Positions 1 through 9,807 of a DNA stretch of 64,000 bases are shown in pieces; position 1 is the first letter of the stretch; the number at the start of each line of letters is the position of its first letter. Both the position numbers and the translations under genes were made by a program. This stretch comes from Macrolepiota albuminosa (lineage: Eukaryota; Basidiomycota; Agaricomycetes; Agaricales; Agaricaceae), in the NCBI GenBank assembly GCA_027475525.1, contig JAMWFC010000058.1, positions 248,001-312,000 of the forward strand, in the 5' to 3' direction. The notes beneath the pieces are model-generated. The model was not told the DNA's origin and made no database searches. It worked only from the letters and a program-made list of their open reading frames with translations.

Positions 1-2444
1 CATCTGTGAGAGGATCCCGGCGATGGCGTAGTCGGACGCGTCACATTCCAGGATGATCGGGAGGGCCGGATCGTAGTGCCGGAGTACCGGGGCGACTGTG
101 AAAGCCTCCTTGAGCAAGTTAAAGACGCTTTGGCACTTACTGTCCCAGTTCCAGGCGATGTCCTTGCGCGTGAGCCGGTTGAGGGGTTTCGTAATCCCGG
201 AGTAGTTGTCTATAAACCTCCGGTAGAAGTTAGCGAAACCCAGGAAGGACTGTACTTCCTTGACGTTCCGGGGCTGCGGCCAGTTGACGATGGCCTCGAC
301 CTTGTGGGGGTCCATGCGAACGCCGTTCGGGGATACTATGACGCCAAGATACTCAACCTCTTCCGTATGGAAGGAGCACTTCTCGGGCTTGGCGTGGAGG
401 TTGTGCTCCCGGAGGCGTTCGAGGACCTGCCGGACATGCTTCTGGTGATCCTCCGGTGAGTCGGAATAAATGAGGATGTCGTCCAGGTAGACGATCACGA
501 AGACGTCGCTCATGTCGTGGAAGATGTCGTTCATGAAGTATTGGAACGTGGCGGGGGAGTTAGTCATTCCGAAAGGCATCACAAGATACTCAAACAGACC
601 ATACCGCGTGCGGAACGCGGTTTTCCACTCGTGTCCCGGGGCGATGCGGACGTTGTTGTAACCGGAGCGGAGGTCAATTTTCGTGTAGACCTTGGCACTG
701 CGAAGTCGATCGACCAGATCGCCGATGAGCGGGAGCGGGTAGCGGTTCTTCTTGGTGATCTTGTTGAGTCCCCGGTAGTCGACGCAGAGTCGGAGCGAGC
801 CGTCCTTCTTCTTGGCGAATAGAACCGGGGCTCCGGCGGAGGAGGCGGAGGGTCGGATGAATCCCTTACCGAGCATTTCGTCGAGGTAGTCCTTGAGGGC
901 CCGAAGCTCGACTTCCGACATGTTGTACACCTTGCCGAAAGGGGGGGCGACTCCTTCCTCGAGATCGATCGTGTGGTCGTAGGGTCGATGAGGGGGAATC
1001 TCCTTGGCGTCTCCTTCGGAGAATACGTCAGCGAACTCATGGTACTCCGGGGGAACTACTTCTCGGAGGATCTGCTCCTCGGTTTTCTTCTCCGGGGGAA
1101 CAGCGTCTCCTCGTAGGTGCTCTTCCGGGAGAGATGGCGAGGTGTGTAGCTGGAACGTGGGAGTTCCATCCTTCATGAGGCGGGCGAAGGGGGCGGCTCC
1201 AATGATCCTGATGTCGAGTGTGTCCGGGTCGATCGGGGTCGCGGGAGTGTCGGCTGGAGCGGGTTTGACCCGTGTCTGGGATCGGCCCGGGTAGTTCGGC
1301 CCTTTGTACTTGTTCCGAGGAATGTTTGGGGGCCGATCTGGGACATTTCGGGCTCGGCCGGGAGTGGGCGAGGACGTGGGTGGTGTAGATGGAGAGGGCG
1401 CGGCGGTCGTCCCGGGGGTGTCGGGTATCGGGTCGTTTCCGAGGGCCCGGAGGTGCACGGCGGTCGTGGGGTGGTCTTCGGGTCCCGGGAAGGTCATGGT
1501 GAGCGTCCTCCAATCGATGTCGGGGTTTGTGTCGCGCAGCCAGGGTAGTCCCAGCACCATCGGGGTCGATTCGTGAAGTCGCGTGACCAGGAAGTCGGAG
1601 GTGAACTCGTAGCCGTTGTCCAGGGTCACGCGTCCTGAATGAGACCTCTTGATGGGGCCGGAGGCGGAGGGAGTGCCGTCGAGGCGCTGCAGGCGAAGGG
1701 GCTGGTCGAGGGGGTCGTGAGGGAGGTCGAGGGTGTCGCTGATGAAAACCCCGGTGGCTCCGCTGTCGATGAGGGCCGATATCGGCCCGGGGGTGCCGTC
1801 CAGCCTGGCATTGATGACGAAGGACCGGGACGAGCGAGACTGGAGTCCCGGGGGTGGTGGGGGTTCGTCCGGGCAGTCCTTCGGGGTTGGTCTTGGGGGG
1901 TGGGGGATGTCGAAGGGAAGTTGTTGGTCGTCGGGCGTCGGGTCCCGGGTCAGGCGAAGGGTGAGGTGTCGCCAATCGATGCGGGGGTTGGTGTCCCGGA
2001 GCCATGGGAGCCCTAAGACGAGGGGTGTGGAGGGGTGAAGTTTGGTCATCAACATCCGCAGGGTGTGAGTCTGTCCGTTGGCGAAAGTAACGGGCATACG
2101 CACGAAATGGGTGATGTCCCCCGCCGTGGAGGCGTCTCCGTCAAAGAGGCAGAGTCGTACCGGGACCGGGAGTCGTTGAGCGGGTTCCGGGGCCAAGGCA
2201 GACAATGCTTCGTCGATGAAGTTGTCGGTGGCGCCACTGTCGACGAGGGTGTTGAGGGGGGTTCCGGAGGGGGTGAGGCGGGTGTTGAGGAGGAGGGAGT
2301 GCGAGGAGTGGGAGGGTAGGTAAGCCGTGAGGGTGTCCTGTGCGAGTGTCGTGGAGCGAAGGTGGGAAACCGGGGCGGAGAAGACGTCGGGGTCGATTCC
2401 GCGATTTAGGGCGTCTTCCGGGTCTAAATCGCCGGGTCGTTTTC
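1..2444 (-). CDS. pol: Pol polyprotein (two retropepsins, RT, start of RNase H), partial
   Basis: The frame is open from the gag/pol junction to the left edge and lies in -1 relative to gag. Reading down the minus strand: a first aspartic protease with DSGAT at 2241-2227 and an LGLPWLRDTNP segment near 2023-1973; a second with DSGAT at 1767-1753 and an almost identical LGLPWLRDTNP segment near 1560-1510; a linker; the RT start motif about FAKKKDGSLR near 810; the RT catalytic YLDD at 489-478; and the beginning of RNase H (LECDASDYAIAGILSQ) at the edge. All anchors share one codon phase, so no frameshift is visible. Retropepsins normally occur once per Pol and work as homodimers; two in tandem is odd. 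There is no start codon of its own, so expression is presumably by frameshift from gag. Confidence 0.92.
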
Positions 2445-5150
2445 CGAATACTCGTAGGTAGCGTCCTCCCCTTCGAAGGTCCAGGTGGCACGTCCCATGA
2501 CCTGTCGTTTGGGGCACTCGGAGATGAAATGATCTTTCTCACCACAGAGTATGCAGACGCCCTCCCTTCTCCGTCGTTCCTGCACATCCGTCGGGACCTC
2601 GATCCAGGGTCGTCCCTTCTTTTGAAGCCGGTTGGCTCGGAGGGCCTCCTCGTCCCGTTCGTCGTCGAAGTCGAAGTCTTCGGGGTCTCCCGGGGGTTCC
2701 TCGGGGCTTGGCGCGTCGCCCGGGTCTTGGGTGGCCACGGCGGCGTTGAGCTGGGCCTGGGGGCGGGTGCCGCTGCCGGGGTTAGCATTGGGCGGGCCGC
2801 GACTCACCGGGGGTCGGCCGCCAGGGAACGCGGGGGGACCGGGGTTTCGACCTTGAGGGTTGGGAGCTTCGCCGGAGGGCCAAGGGGGTCCTCCTCTGGG
2901 GTTCCAGGGGGGTCGGGAGTTCGAATACTCGCTGCGGTCTTCCCAGTAGCGCTGGTCGATCTGCATGACGAGGGCCTTGTATCCGTCGTAGGAGGGTTGT
3001 TTCGGGGCGAGTCGGAGGACGTCCTTGATACGTTGTGGGAGGGCGCGGCGGAGGGCGTACCGGAGGGCGCTGTAATTCCAACCTGTCTCGTAAGCTTCCT
3101 TTTCAAAACGTACGATGAAGGTAGTGAAACGTTCTTCAGAGCGCATCCGGAGGTTGAAGAGGTTGTCCTCGGCCTCGGCCACGGTGTCGTATATCCCGAA
3201 TTTCCCGGAGAACTCGTCGACGAAGGCTTGCCAGCGAGCGAGTGCCGGGTTGTTGGGGTCGAACTGGATGAGGGCCGTGTAGTGATCAAAGGCGATCCCC
3301 TGGAGGTACGACGCGGCAAAGGCCACCCGGGAGCTGTCAACCTGAAACGTGAGCGGCTTTGCCTGAAACGTATTAAGACACTGAGTGAGGAAGGTACGCC
3401 ATTTCCGGGGGTCCCGGCCCGTGAACGCATCAGGTTTCTGAATGTCTAGGCGTCCTTCGCGGGCGAGGGCGTCGCGAGCGTCGTCCGGTCCGGCAGCGTT
3501 ACGGGGAGGGGGGCCAGCGTTGTAATAGTAGTAGTAATGATTACCCCCCCCTCCTTGAGGAGGAAAAGCACCAAGGGCGGGGCCCCACCCGCCGGGAGGT
3601 CCTCCTCCGGGCGGCTCACCTGGGGGACCACGCCCGGGAGGCCCGTTGTCCCAAGGGGGTTCGTTCCTGCCAGGAGGGGGGCCGGGTCTCCACGCCGGGA
3701 GTGGCGGAGGTGGAGGGCCTGGGGGCCGTCCTCGAGGTTCAGCTGGGGGTGGCGGAGGCGGTCGGGGAGGGTTCGGCGGTGTCGGGTCGGGCGGAGGGGG
3801 GTTAGGTGCTGGGTCGGGTGCCGGGTTGCGCGGGGGACGTTCATTCCGGGAGGGTCGGGCTTGCATCGGGGGTCGCGGGGGGTTCCGTAGGTCGAAGTGG
3901 GGTGGCGGATCGCGGCGGAAGTTGCGTTCCGGAGGGGCCGGGGCGGACGTGGCGGGCGGTGCTGGTGCCAGGGCGGGCGCGGGCGCGGGACGTTGTTCGT
4001 TGTTATCGCGCGTGAGCTCGTCAATGTAGCATAACGTGTCGTCCGTACTAGGGGTGTCCACCCGGGCTGTACCGGGGTTCGTCGGGGCCGGGGGTCGGGC
4101 GTTGTCTGTTCGCGGGAGGGGTTCCAGGGGTCTTTGAGGCTGTCCCCAGGTCTCGAAGGTACTAGGAACGGAGTTAGCCCTGCGGCGAGTTGACAAGCCT
4201 ACCGTGCGAGCAGCGGGTTGATCGAAGAGGCCTCCCGTCGGGTTGAGGGACCGTAGTATGGCTGAGGCGTTCTGCCGTTCTTCCCGTTGCCGTTGCTCCG
4301 GAGTGGGGACCGTGGGGGCTGCCGGGACTGCTGGGGCCGGTTCCGGGGGTTCCCGTCGAATGTGAATCGAGCGACCTGGGTCCGCGGGGTCGTTGAGGGG
4401 CCGAGGGGAGGGGGACGCGTGGACTTCGTCGAGCAGCTGCTGTAATTCCTCCCGGAGGATCGTATTGCGCCTATACCTTACCATGGTTTGCTCCGGGAGG
4501 TCTCCTCGCGTGAGGCGATCCCCGAATTCGACCAGGCAGTGAGCCCATTCCTCCGGAGTGCCTTCGAAGTCGTCGTGCCCGAACTCCACAAGCAGCGTCC
4601 TTGTCCGTTGCGCGAAGTCCTCCGGTGAGATCCTGAGAGAGCGGAGTATCTCGTCCCGTTGCCGTTCATACTCCTCGAGGCGTCGTCGTCCCGTTGGCGA
4701 GGGAGGGGTCCGAGCGGGTGGAGCGGCGGCCGGGTAATGACGAGGGGGGTAGTCGGGGTAGGGGGGTCCTCGGGCTTCTCGGGGTTGGGGGACGGGGCGC
4801 TGGTAACCGTAGTAGGGGGTGGGTGCAAAGGGGCCCTCGCTGGGGGGAATCGGGCGAGGCCCACTGGGTGCAGGAGGGGTCTCCGGCAGGCCCCCGGGAA
4901 TGCTCCGGTACGAGGGGACCTCCACGGGTCGTGCCATGGCTAGGTTGGGCGGAGGGGCCCAACTGGCTGAGGGCCCCAGATCATAGAAGGATGGGTCGGG
5001 GGCCCAGTGGCGGTGGAGGTACTGAGGTTCGTATGGGAGGGGTGGGTAGACAGGGCGGGGGGTCTGCGCGGAGTAGTGGTCGGGTACCGGGCGTCCGTAA
5101 GGGTCGGTCTGGTACCCCGTGGGGTAGTAGGTGTGAGTATACGTAGCCAT
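2424..5150 (-). CDS. gag: Gag capsid/nucleocapsid protein with CCHC knuckle
   Basis: This is a 908-residue open frame starting at ATG 5150; an in-frame TTG one codon upstream is not needed. The N-terminal half is long, disordered and very rich in Pro, Arg and Gly, including runs of 5-7 prolines. The retrotransposon gag fold follows at about residues 540-730 (a KWRTFLTQCLNTF-like helix, then a DEFSGKFG and EERFTTFIVRFEKEAY region). One zinc knuckle, CILCGEKDHFISEC (C-x2-C-x4-H-x4-C), lies near the C-terminus. It would form the virus-like particle and bind the element RNA. Pol follows in the -1 frame after the TAG at 2426-2424. At 909 residues it is longer than usual for a fungal gypsy Gag, because of the proline-rich N-terminus. 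Confidence 0.9.
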   Translation of the reverse strand: MATYTHTYYPTGYQTDPYGRPVPDHYSAQTPRPVYPPLPYEPQYLHRHWAPDPSFYDLGPSASWAPPPNLAMARPVEVPSYRSIPGGLPETPPAPSGPRPIPPSEGPFAPTPYYGYQRPVPQPREARGPPYPDYPPRHYPAAAPPARTPPSPTGRRRLEEYERQRDEILRSLRISPEDFAQRTRTLLVEFGHDDFEGTPEEWAHCLVEFGDRLTRGDLPEQTMVRYRRNTILREELQQLLDEVHASPSPRPLNDPADPGRSIHIRREPPEPAPAVPAAPTVPTPEQRQREERQNASAILRSLNPTGGLFDQPAARTVGLSTRRRANSVPSTFETWGQPQRPLEPLPRTDNARPPAPTNPGTARVDTPSTDDTLCYIDELTRDNNEQRPAPAPALAPAPPATSAPAPPERNFRRDPPPHFDLRNPPRPPMQARPSRNERPPRNPAPDPAPNPPPPDPTPPNPPRPPPPPPAEPRGRPPGPPPPPLPAWRPGPPPGRNEPPWDNGPPGRGPPGEPPGGGPPGGWGPALGAFPPQGGGGNHYYYYYNAGPPPRNAAGPDDARDALAREGRLDIQKPDAFTGRDPRKWRTFLTQCLNTFQAKPLTFQVDSSRVAFAASYLQGIAFDHYTALIQFDPNNPALARWQAFVDEFSGKFGIYDTVAEAEDNLFNLRMRSEERFTTFIVRFEKEAYETGWNYSALRYALRRALPQRIKDVLRLAPKQPSYDGYKALVMQIDQRYWEDRSEYSNSRPPWNPRGGPPWPSGEAPNPQGRNPGPPAFPGGRPPVSRGPPNANPGSGTRPQAQLNAAVATQDPGDAPSPEEPPGDPEDFDFDDERDEEALRANRLQKKGRPWIEVPTDVQERRRREGVCILCGEKDHFISECPKRQVMGRATWTFEGEDATYEYSENDPAI
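2439..2445 (-). promoter_or_regulatory. Candidate -1 ribosomal frameshift heptamer GGAAAAC
   Basis: On the minus strand the last gag codons read TCG GAA AAC. The heptamer G GAA AAC is therefore in the phase expected for -1 slippage (X XXY YYZ), 12 bases upstream of the gag stop. The -1 frame from here is open into pol. AAC is a classic A-site slippery codon. The P-site re-pairing (GAA to GGA) is imperfect, so this is a candidate and has not been demonstrated. Confidence 0.45.
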
Positions 5151-5170
5151 CAAGAACGGTGTAAGGAAAG

Positions 5171-5183
5171 AGTCTTGATATTA
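5171..5183 (-). promoter_or_regulatory. Primer-binding site, self-priming type
   Basis: The 13 bases directly inside the 5' LTR read TAATATCAAGACT on the minus strand. They do not start with TGG, as a tRNA-primed site would. They are the perfect reverse complement of AGTCTTGATATTA at 5547-5535 inside the same LTR, about 25-30 bp downstream of a TATA-like box, where the transcript should begin. This matches the Tf1/sushi mechanism, in which the mRNA 5' end folds back as primer. Confidence 0.75.
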
Positions 5184-5911
5184 TGTCAGGTTCCGCTGAA
5201 TCGGGGGCTTTCCGGGAAAGCGACGCCCTTACGATGCGGACTTGATCTACGGATACTCGGGGGTCTGGAACTCCGGGGCTAGGACTCCGGGGTTCAAGAC
5301 GAGGACAGGGTAATCCCGGGAAAGGGGACTAGAGTCCGGGGGTTTTGGATGAAAGTGGCTGGGAGTTAGAGGGGGTCGAGTCGTGAACCGGAGGTTCTAA
5401 GACGAGACCAAGTTAGTAACTTAAGAGTCGCAAAGTGCGTACCAAACTTATAGCACGCGAATACCAAGGCGTGCCAGTCGAAGCGTACCAAACGAGGCGT
5501 ACCAGTCAAACAAGAGGGCACGCAATAACCAATGTAATATCAAGACTACCGAATACAACAAGGGACTACGCTATAAGTACTACGGGATCGGGTCTCGGGG
5601 TTCCGGGATGTCTGGGATGGGTTCCGGGGGTTATTGAGTAGCGGCAGGGGCTGTATACCGGGATCGCGCGTGTGGGGCGCGCGATCAATTGGCGCGGATG
5701 GAGCCGTGATGCGTGATGCGTGATGGCCGGCACGAGTCGCGTGATCTGATCGTTGATCGGGGCTGGTGATGGCTGATGGCGGTCCTTGATGCGCGTGATG
5801 GCGGTGTCGGCGGTCGTGATGGCGGGGCGTGTCCTGGGGGGTCGGAGGGAGGGTCCCGGAGGGTGTTCCGGGGGTGTCCCGGGGTGGGCCCGGAGGGGAG
5901 GGGTCGTGACA
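5184..5911 (-). repeat. 5' LTR of the minus-strand gypsy element (728 bp)
   Basis: The ends form a 5-bp inverted repeat, TGTCA at 5184 and TGACA ending at 5911. The inner end abuts the primer site upstream of gag. Only one LTR is in the window, so its age cannot be judged. Confidence 0.8.
5535..5577 (-). promoter_or_regulatory. LTR core promoter and likely transcript start
   Basis: On the minus strand a TTATAG box (5577-5572) lies 25-30 bp upstream of 5547, the first base of the segment that pairs with the primer site. The start is inferred from this geometry, because a self-primer must be the 5' end of the RNA. Confidence 0.5.
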
Positions 5912-6420
5912 CCATGCAGACTCATAAGATTTACTTTGAGGGATGGAGGAGTAATTTTGCGCAGCAATGTAGATAATAGCGTGAAACTGTAATTAACTTT
6001 ATACTATCTAGAGTTCACACAGTGAGATGGTTCTCTATAAACATTGGTTAGAGCAGCCCACCTAAAGAGCAATCACTGAGATGGTTGTCTCACTGGGTCT
6101 AGGTCTCAGATTGCTCTCTGAATGGGAAATCATGTGTTTTGTGCAACTTGTTGCCCTCATTGGCCTTATGAAATCAAGGATTTAACCCAATTATTCAGAA
6201 TTTTAGGTACTTCCAATTTTACATGCCAATGCCATCTTTCAAAAACTATAAAGCATTGGGACACTTTTTTGAGCTACTGTATCTGTCAGGGGACTCCTCA
6301 TTTCTTCCTTTTCTCACTCCTTATCTCTTCACTCTCCCTTCATTCATTCTCTTATTTCTTCTGACATTATTTCATTTTACTGTTTCTATTCTTTCAACAC
6401 TATCTGTTAGTACTACTCTC
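5912..6420. other. Non-coding stretch between two retroelements
   Basis: The composition changes abruptly at 5912 from GC-rich LTR to AT-rich, CpG-poor DNA. No convincing coding frame is present. A short repeated phrase (gagatggttctc / gagatggttgtctcac) occurs near 6023-6095. The stretch could be the outer LTR of the decayed element to the right. Confidence 0.4.
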
Positions 6421-8523
6421 AGCCCTTGAGGTGCTCTGGTTCTTTAGCTACCATTCAGACAAGTGTGGGCCCTTCAGCACCGCTTTCAGACTGCTTATAT
6501 AAGCCGGAGTTTGCCTTTCTGACTTCTAAAGTCCGGAGTTTTCCTGCCTTATTTGCACAGTTGTTTGGTTAGTCAATTTTCAAGTTTTTAAGGTTTTGTT
6601 GTACTGTACAGTTGTTTTCTATGCTTCAGAAGCCCCAGAAGCATCCAACCTCATTGGGAATCCCTAGACTTGTTCTCTTTATGGATCTCCCTCTGCCAGG
6701 TGAGTAGTTATTATGATATTGTCAGTACATACTCTAATACACTTTGGATCTCCCTCTGCCAGCTGTGTGACTGAGCCACAGCCTCTAAAGGTCGCTCTTA
6801 CAGTATCTGGGCATGCCAGGTTAGGCACCTCTCTTTTGCTGATCTTGACTTGCTGGACCCCCTACCCCTGGCATTGCTTCTTAGAAAGGCCCTCTACAAG
6901 GACAACAGGCATGGCAGAGAGGGGCTCATGCAGGAAGAGGAATGTGAAGGAGAGTTGCCAGCTTAGAACCCAAAGCTCTCAGATGAGGCTATCAAGGTAG
7001 AAGACCATATCTATGCCACTTCCCTGCAGGCTTCAGAGACCATGGAGGAGATCTGGGCTAGTCAGACCATGTCTCAGCAGCTGGCCCCAGGCCTTCATAG
7101 CCAACTCCCCTGTCTAGGCTTTCTGCAATGTGGTCTCCAACTACCTCCACAACTTTGAGGACATTTTCTTCAAGGCATCATTTGATTCCCTCCTGGAATG
7201 CAAGCAGTAGGACCATGCAATTGAGCTCCTGCTGGACTCAAAGCCTGCAAACTGCAAGGTTTATCTGTTTATAGGAGCAGGATGAACTAGATGCATTTCT
7301 CCAGGAGAATCTTAAGTCTGGACATATACACCTTCAAAGTCTCTCATGACCTCTCTAGTGTTCTTCATCAAGAAGAAGGATGGTTCTCTTCAGTTGGTCT
7401 AAAACTATCATGTGCTCAATATGATAACCATCAAGAACTGCTACTTGCTCCCCTTAAATTTCAAGCTTATCAACAACCTCTGGGGCGTGTGCTATTTCAC
7501 TAAGTTGGACATCCACTGAGGCTACAACAATGTGTGTATCTAGGAGGGAGATGAGTAGAAGGCAGCATTTCAGACCAATCATGGGCTATTTGAACTGCTG
7601 GTGATGTTCTTTGGGCTCATCAACAGCTCTACCACTCTCCAAATAATGATGAACAACATCTTCCAGGACTTCATTGCTGATGGTATGGTGTGCATCTATC
7701 TTGACAACATCCTCATTTACACTAAGACATTAGAGGAACATTGCTGCATCACCTGGATCATCCTAGATTGTCTTCACCAGCATCAGCTATTCCTCAAGCC
7801 CAAGAAGTTTGAGTTCAAGCAGACTTGTATTTAATATCTTGGGCTCATCATCTCTCATAGAGTGGCAGAGATGGACTCTATGAAGGTGGCCAGCATTGTG
7901 CAGTGGCCCAAACCCCAGAACAAGAAGGAGGTGCAGGTCTTCCTAGGCTTCACCAACTTCTAGCAGAGATTCATCCAGGACTTTTCCCACCACACACACC
8001 TGCTGTTCAACCTCACTGAAAGGGACATCTCCTGGACCTGGAGAGAGCTGGAGTAGCAGGCTTTCAAAGCTCTAAAGTCTGCTGTCACTTCAAAGCCTGT
8101 GCTTCTGTTTCCAAATGACAACATTCCTTTCTGAGTAGAGGCAGATAGTTCCAACTTCACCACTAGTGCAGTCCTATCTCAACAGTCTCAGGAAGATGGA
8201 AAGTGGCATCCCATGGCCTTCTACTCCAAGAGCTTCAATGCTGTGGAGTGGAACTACAAGACCCATAACAAGGAGATGCTCATGATCATTCAGTTCTTGG
8301 AGGAGTAGCATCATTTCCTGAAAAGGGCTCAGCACAGCTTCAAAGTCTGGATAGACCACAAGAACCTGGAGTACTTCCAGACAGCCAAGAAACTCAGTCA
8401 TTGCCAGGCTCAGTGGTCCCTCTACCTGGCCAACTTCAACTTCTTGCTGCCACACAGGCCTAGGAGGAGCATGGGGAAGCCTGATGCCCTCTCTTAACAT
8501 GCTGACCACAGCTCCTGCACCCA
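6421..8523 (+). pseudogene. Decayed Ty3/gypsy element (promoter-like remnant and pol remains)
   Basis: The plus strand still spells a gypsy Pol. FIKKKDGSLQL lies near 7366, a reverse transcriptase with MMFFGLINSSTTLQ and a degenerate catalytic motif YLDNILIYT (normally YLDDILI) lies around 7600-7735, then the RNase H region AFYSKSFNAVEWNY near 8218 and a terminal GKPDAL motif near 8476. In-frame TAG/TGA/TAA codons and shifts break it throughout, so it cannot encode a working polymerase. CpG is nearly absent although the sequence is not AT-rich, as expected for old CpG-methylated DNA that has lost C by deamination. A TATATAAG box near 6496 may belong to its LTR. Gag is not recognisable, and the integrase is missing where the sequence stops matching near 8523. 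Confidence 0.85.
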
Positions 8524-8533
8524 GAGTAGTGTA

Positions 8534-8797
8534 TCATTGTCTGCTGCTTGTCTTAAACCCTCCACTGTCAGGCTGCTCAGATGGTCTCTCCAATGCCTCT
8601 CTCTCTTCTTGCTCCACTTTCCAGAGGGCTTTTTTCCTTTCCAGCTCTGCGTTCCACAGCTCAACTAGAGCTTCCACAGCTTGCTTATTCATCATACCGT
8701 CCCTTCCATGTCTAAACGTGTCTCTCGTAAACTTATGCATATCCACATTAAAATCTGGTATAACTTCCATGTTAGGCTCGATAGTGAGCGTAATCAT
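8534..8797 (-). CDS. Fragment of a repeat-associated basidiomycete protein, unknown function
   Basis: An 87-residue frame starts at ATG 8797 with a TTATAAAAG box about 10 bp upstream. It begins MITLTIEPN, then a DFNVDMHKFTRDTFRHGR segment and a charged helical stretch (LWNAELERKKALWKVEQEE). I recall similar N-termini in long hypothetical proteins linked to mobile elements in mushroom genomes, but cannot name a domain. It ends close to the point where the decayed gypsy pol stops (about 8523), so it looks like the 5' end of a longer gene cut off by that junction. It is probably not functional. Confidence 0.4.
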   Translation of the reverse strand: MITLTIEPNMEVIPDFNVDMHKFTRDTFRHGRDGMMNKQAVEALVELWNAELERKKALWKVEQEEREALERPSEQPDSGGFKTSSRQ

Positions 8798-8996
8798 AGT
8801 CTTTTATAATGAGAACGTTTAGAACTACTTAATGCTTAAAAACCTTTTTCACTACAGGCTAAGCTTGCGCGAGGGTACAGTGGAGACTGCGGTGAGTGGT
8901 GGTCACGGGAGAGAATTTCTCGTGACTACACTGCCACCTCATTCAAATATCACACCCCCTCGTTCCTCGTGACTGACAGGCCAACCCTCCGTAATC

Positions 8997-9014
8997 CAGA
9001 AACGGCTTGTTGGA
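8997..9014 (+). repeat. LINE target-site duplication, left copy
   Basis: The 18-mer CAGAAACGGCTTGTTGGA recurs exactly at 37729-37746, directly after the LINE poly(A) tail. Confidence 0.95.
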
Positions 9015-9807
9015 GGGGGGCTCCTTGAATCCGAACCACCACCATGGTCGGAGTTTAAAAAAATCTGCAAAAAGAGCGGATGACCGAAAAACCCCATACC
9101 CTCGAGCAGAAACCTGCCGTGAAAGGGTCCATAGGAGGTCAAAATTAACTACCCAGGAGACAACCACCCCCCGTAAATACCGAAAATCATAACATTGAAA
9201 AGTGAATACCACCAGAACAATATACGACCTAAAGAGCAAGAGAAAAACTGATACAAGTAGCAAGCCCCGGATGAACCGACATAACCACCACACACTTGGC
9301 TGAGCACGTCCCCCAACAATAAGCACCTAAACGGGCACAATAACGAGACAAATCTCCCCCCAAAAGTAAGACCCCCCACGGCCAGTGAGACAAACAGGAA
9401 TGATCACGGCGAGCCTGACACCCGAAAAGGACCGACCGGCGAACCCGGAGACCTCAGACGGCAGAGACCCTCCCGTGAATAAAACACGAATAACACAACA
9501 CGCCCCGACAATAAACACAAAACTTAATCCGATACGGAAACGGACCACCAACATAGGCAAGGAAACCTCCCTGAAACACAGCTAACGAAGACACGCCCAA
9601 ACCCGAATAGTTAAACGGGAAGAGACATAGGAACTAACATATTCCACCCACCAAACATCTGACCCAAAACGGAAACGGCAAAAACACCACAAAGAAGGAA
9701 AAGTCAAGCCTAGCCCCGAAAGAGACACATAGAAACATTGCGGTACATAAAGCTATCAAACATACTCCACCCCAATACCCCCCCGTATCCTTAAGTCGCC
9801 TAGTAAG
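9015..9807 (+). other. LINE 5' untranslated region
   Basis: The stretch starts with a G run (GGGGGG) directly after the target-site duplication and continues, without a convincing frame, to the ORF1 start. It presumably holds the internal promoter. Confidence 0.6.

Larger units (their letters stand above)
1..5911 (-). mobile_element. Ty3/gypsy LTR retrotransposon, cut by the left window edge
   Basis: The element reads on the minus strand: 5' LTR (5911-5184), primer-binding site (5183-5171), gag (5150-2424), then pol from about 2444 to position 1, where the window ends inside the RNase H domain. Both reading frames are open, GC- and CpG-rich, and show no decay, so this looks like a young copy. 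The domain order protease, reverse transcriptase, RNase H is that of Ty3/gypsy (Metaviridae-type) elements. The integrase and 3' LTR lie outside the window. The second copy of any target-site duplication would also be outside; the five bases after the LTR are CCATG. Unusual features are a doubled protease and a self-complementary primer site (see findings). Confidence 0.93.

Noticed and set aside
1037..2005. Minus-strand frame of 322 codons, rich in Pro, Arg and His
   Set aside because: It overlaps the pol protease region in another frame. The pol frame holds both DSGAT motifs; this one has none.
2340..3449. Long plus-strand frame (369 codons) opposite gag
   Set aside because: It is a shadow of the GC-rich, proline-rich gag frame on the minus strand; its composition is that of a reversed Pro/Arg/Gly repeat and it has no domain.
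5912..6420. Short plus-strand frames around 6122-6430
   Set aside because: Low-complexity Phe/Ser/Leu-rich translation of AT-rich DNA next to an LTR; no domain.
8174..8509. Minus-strand frame opposite the decayed gypsy RNase H
   Set aside because: The plus strand spells a degenerate RNase H; the minus frame is a by-product.
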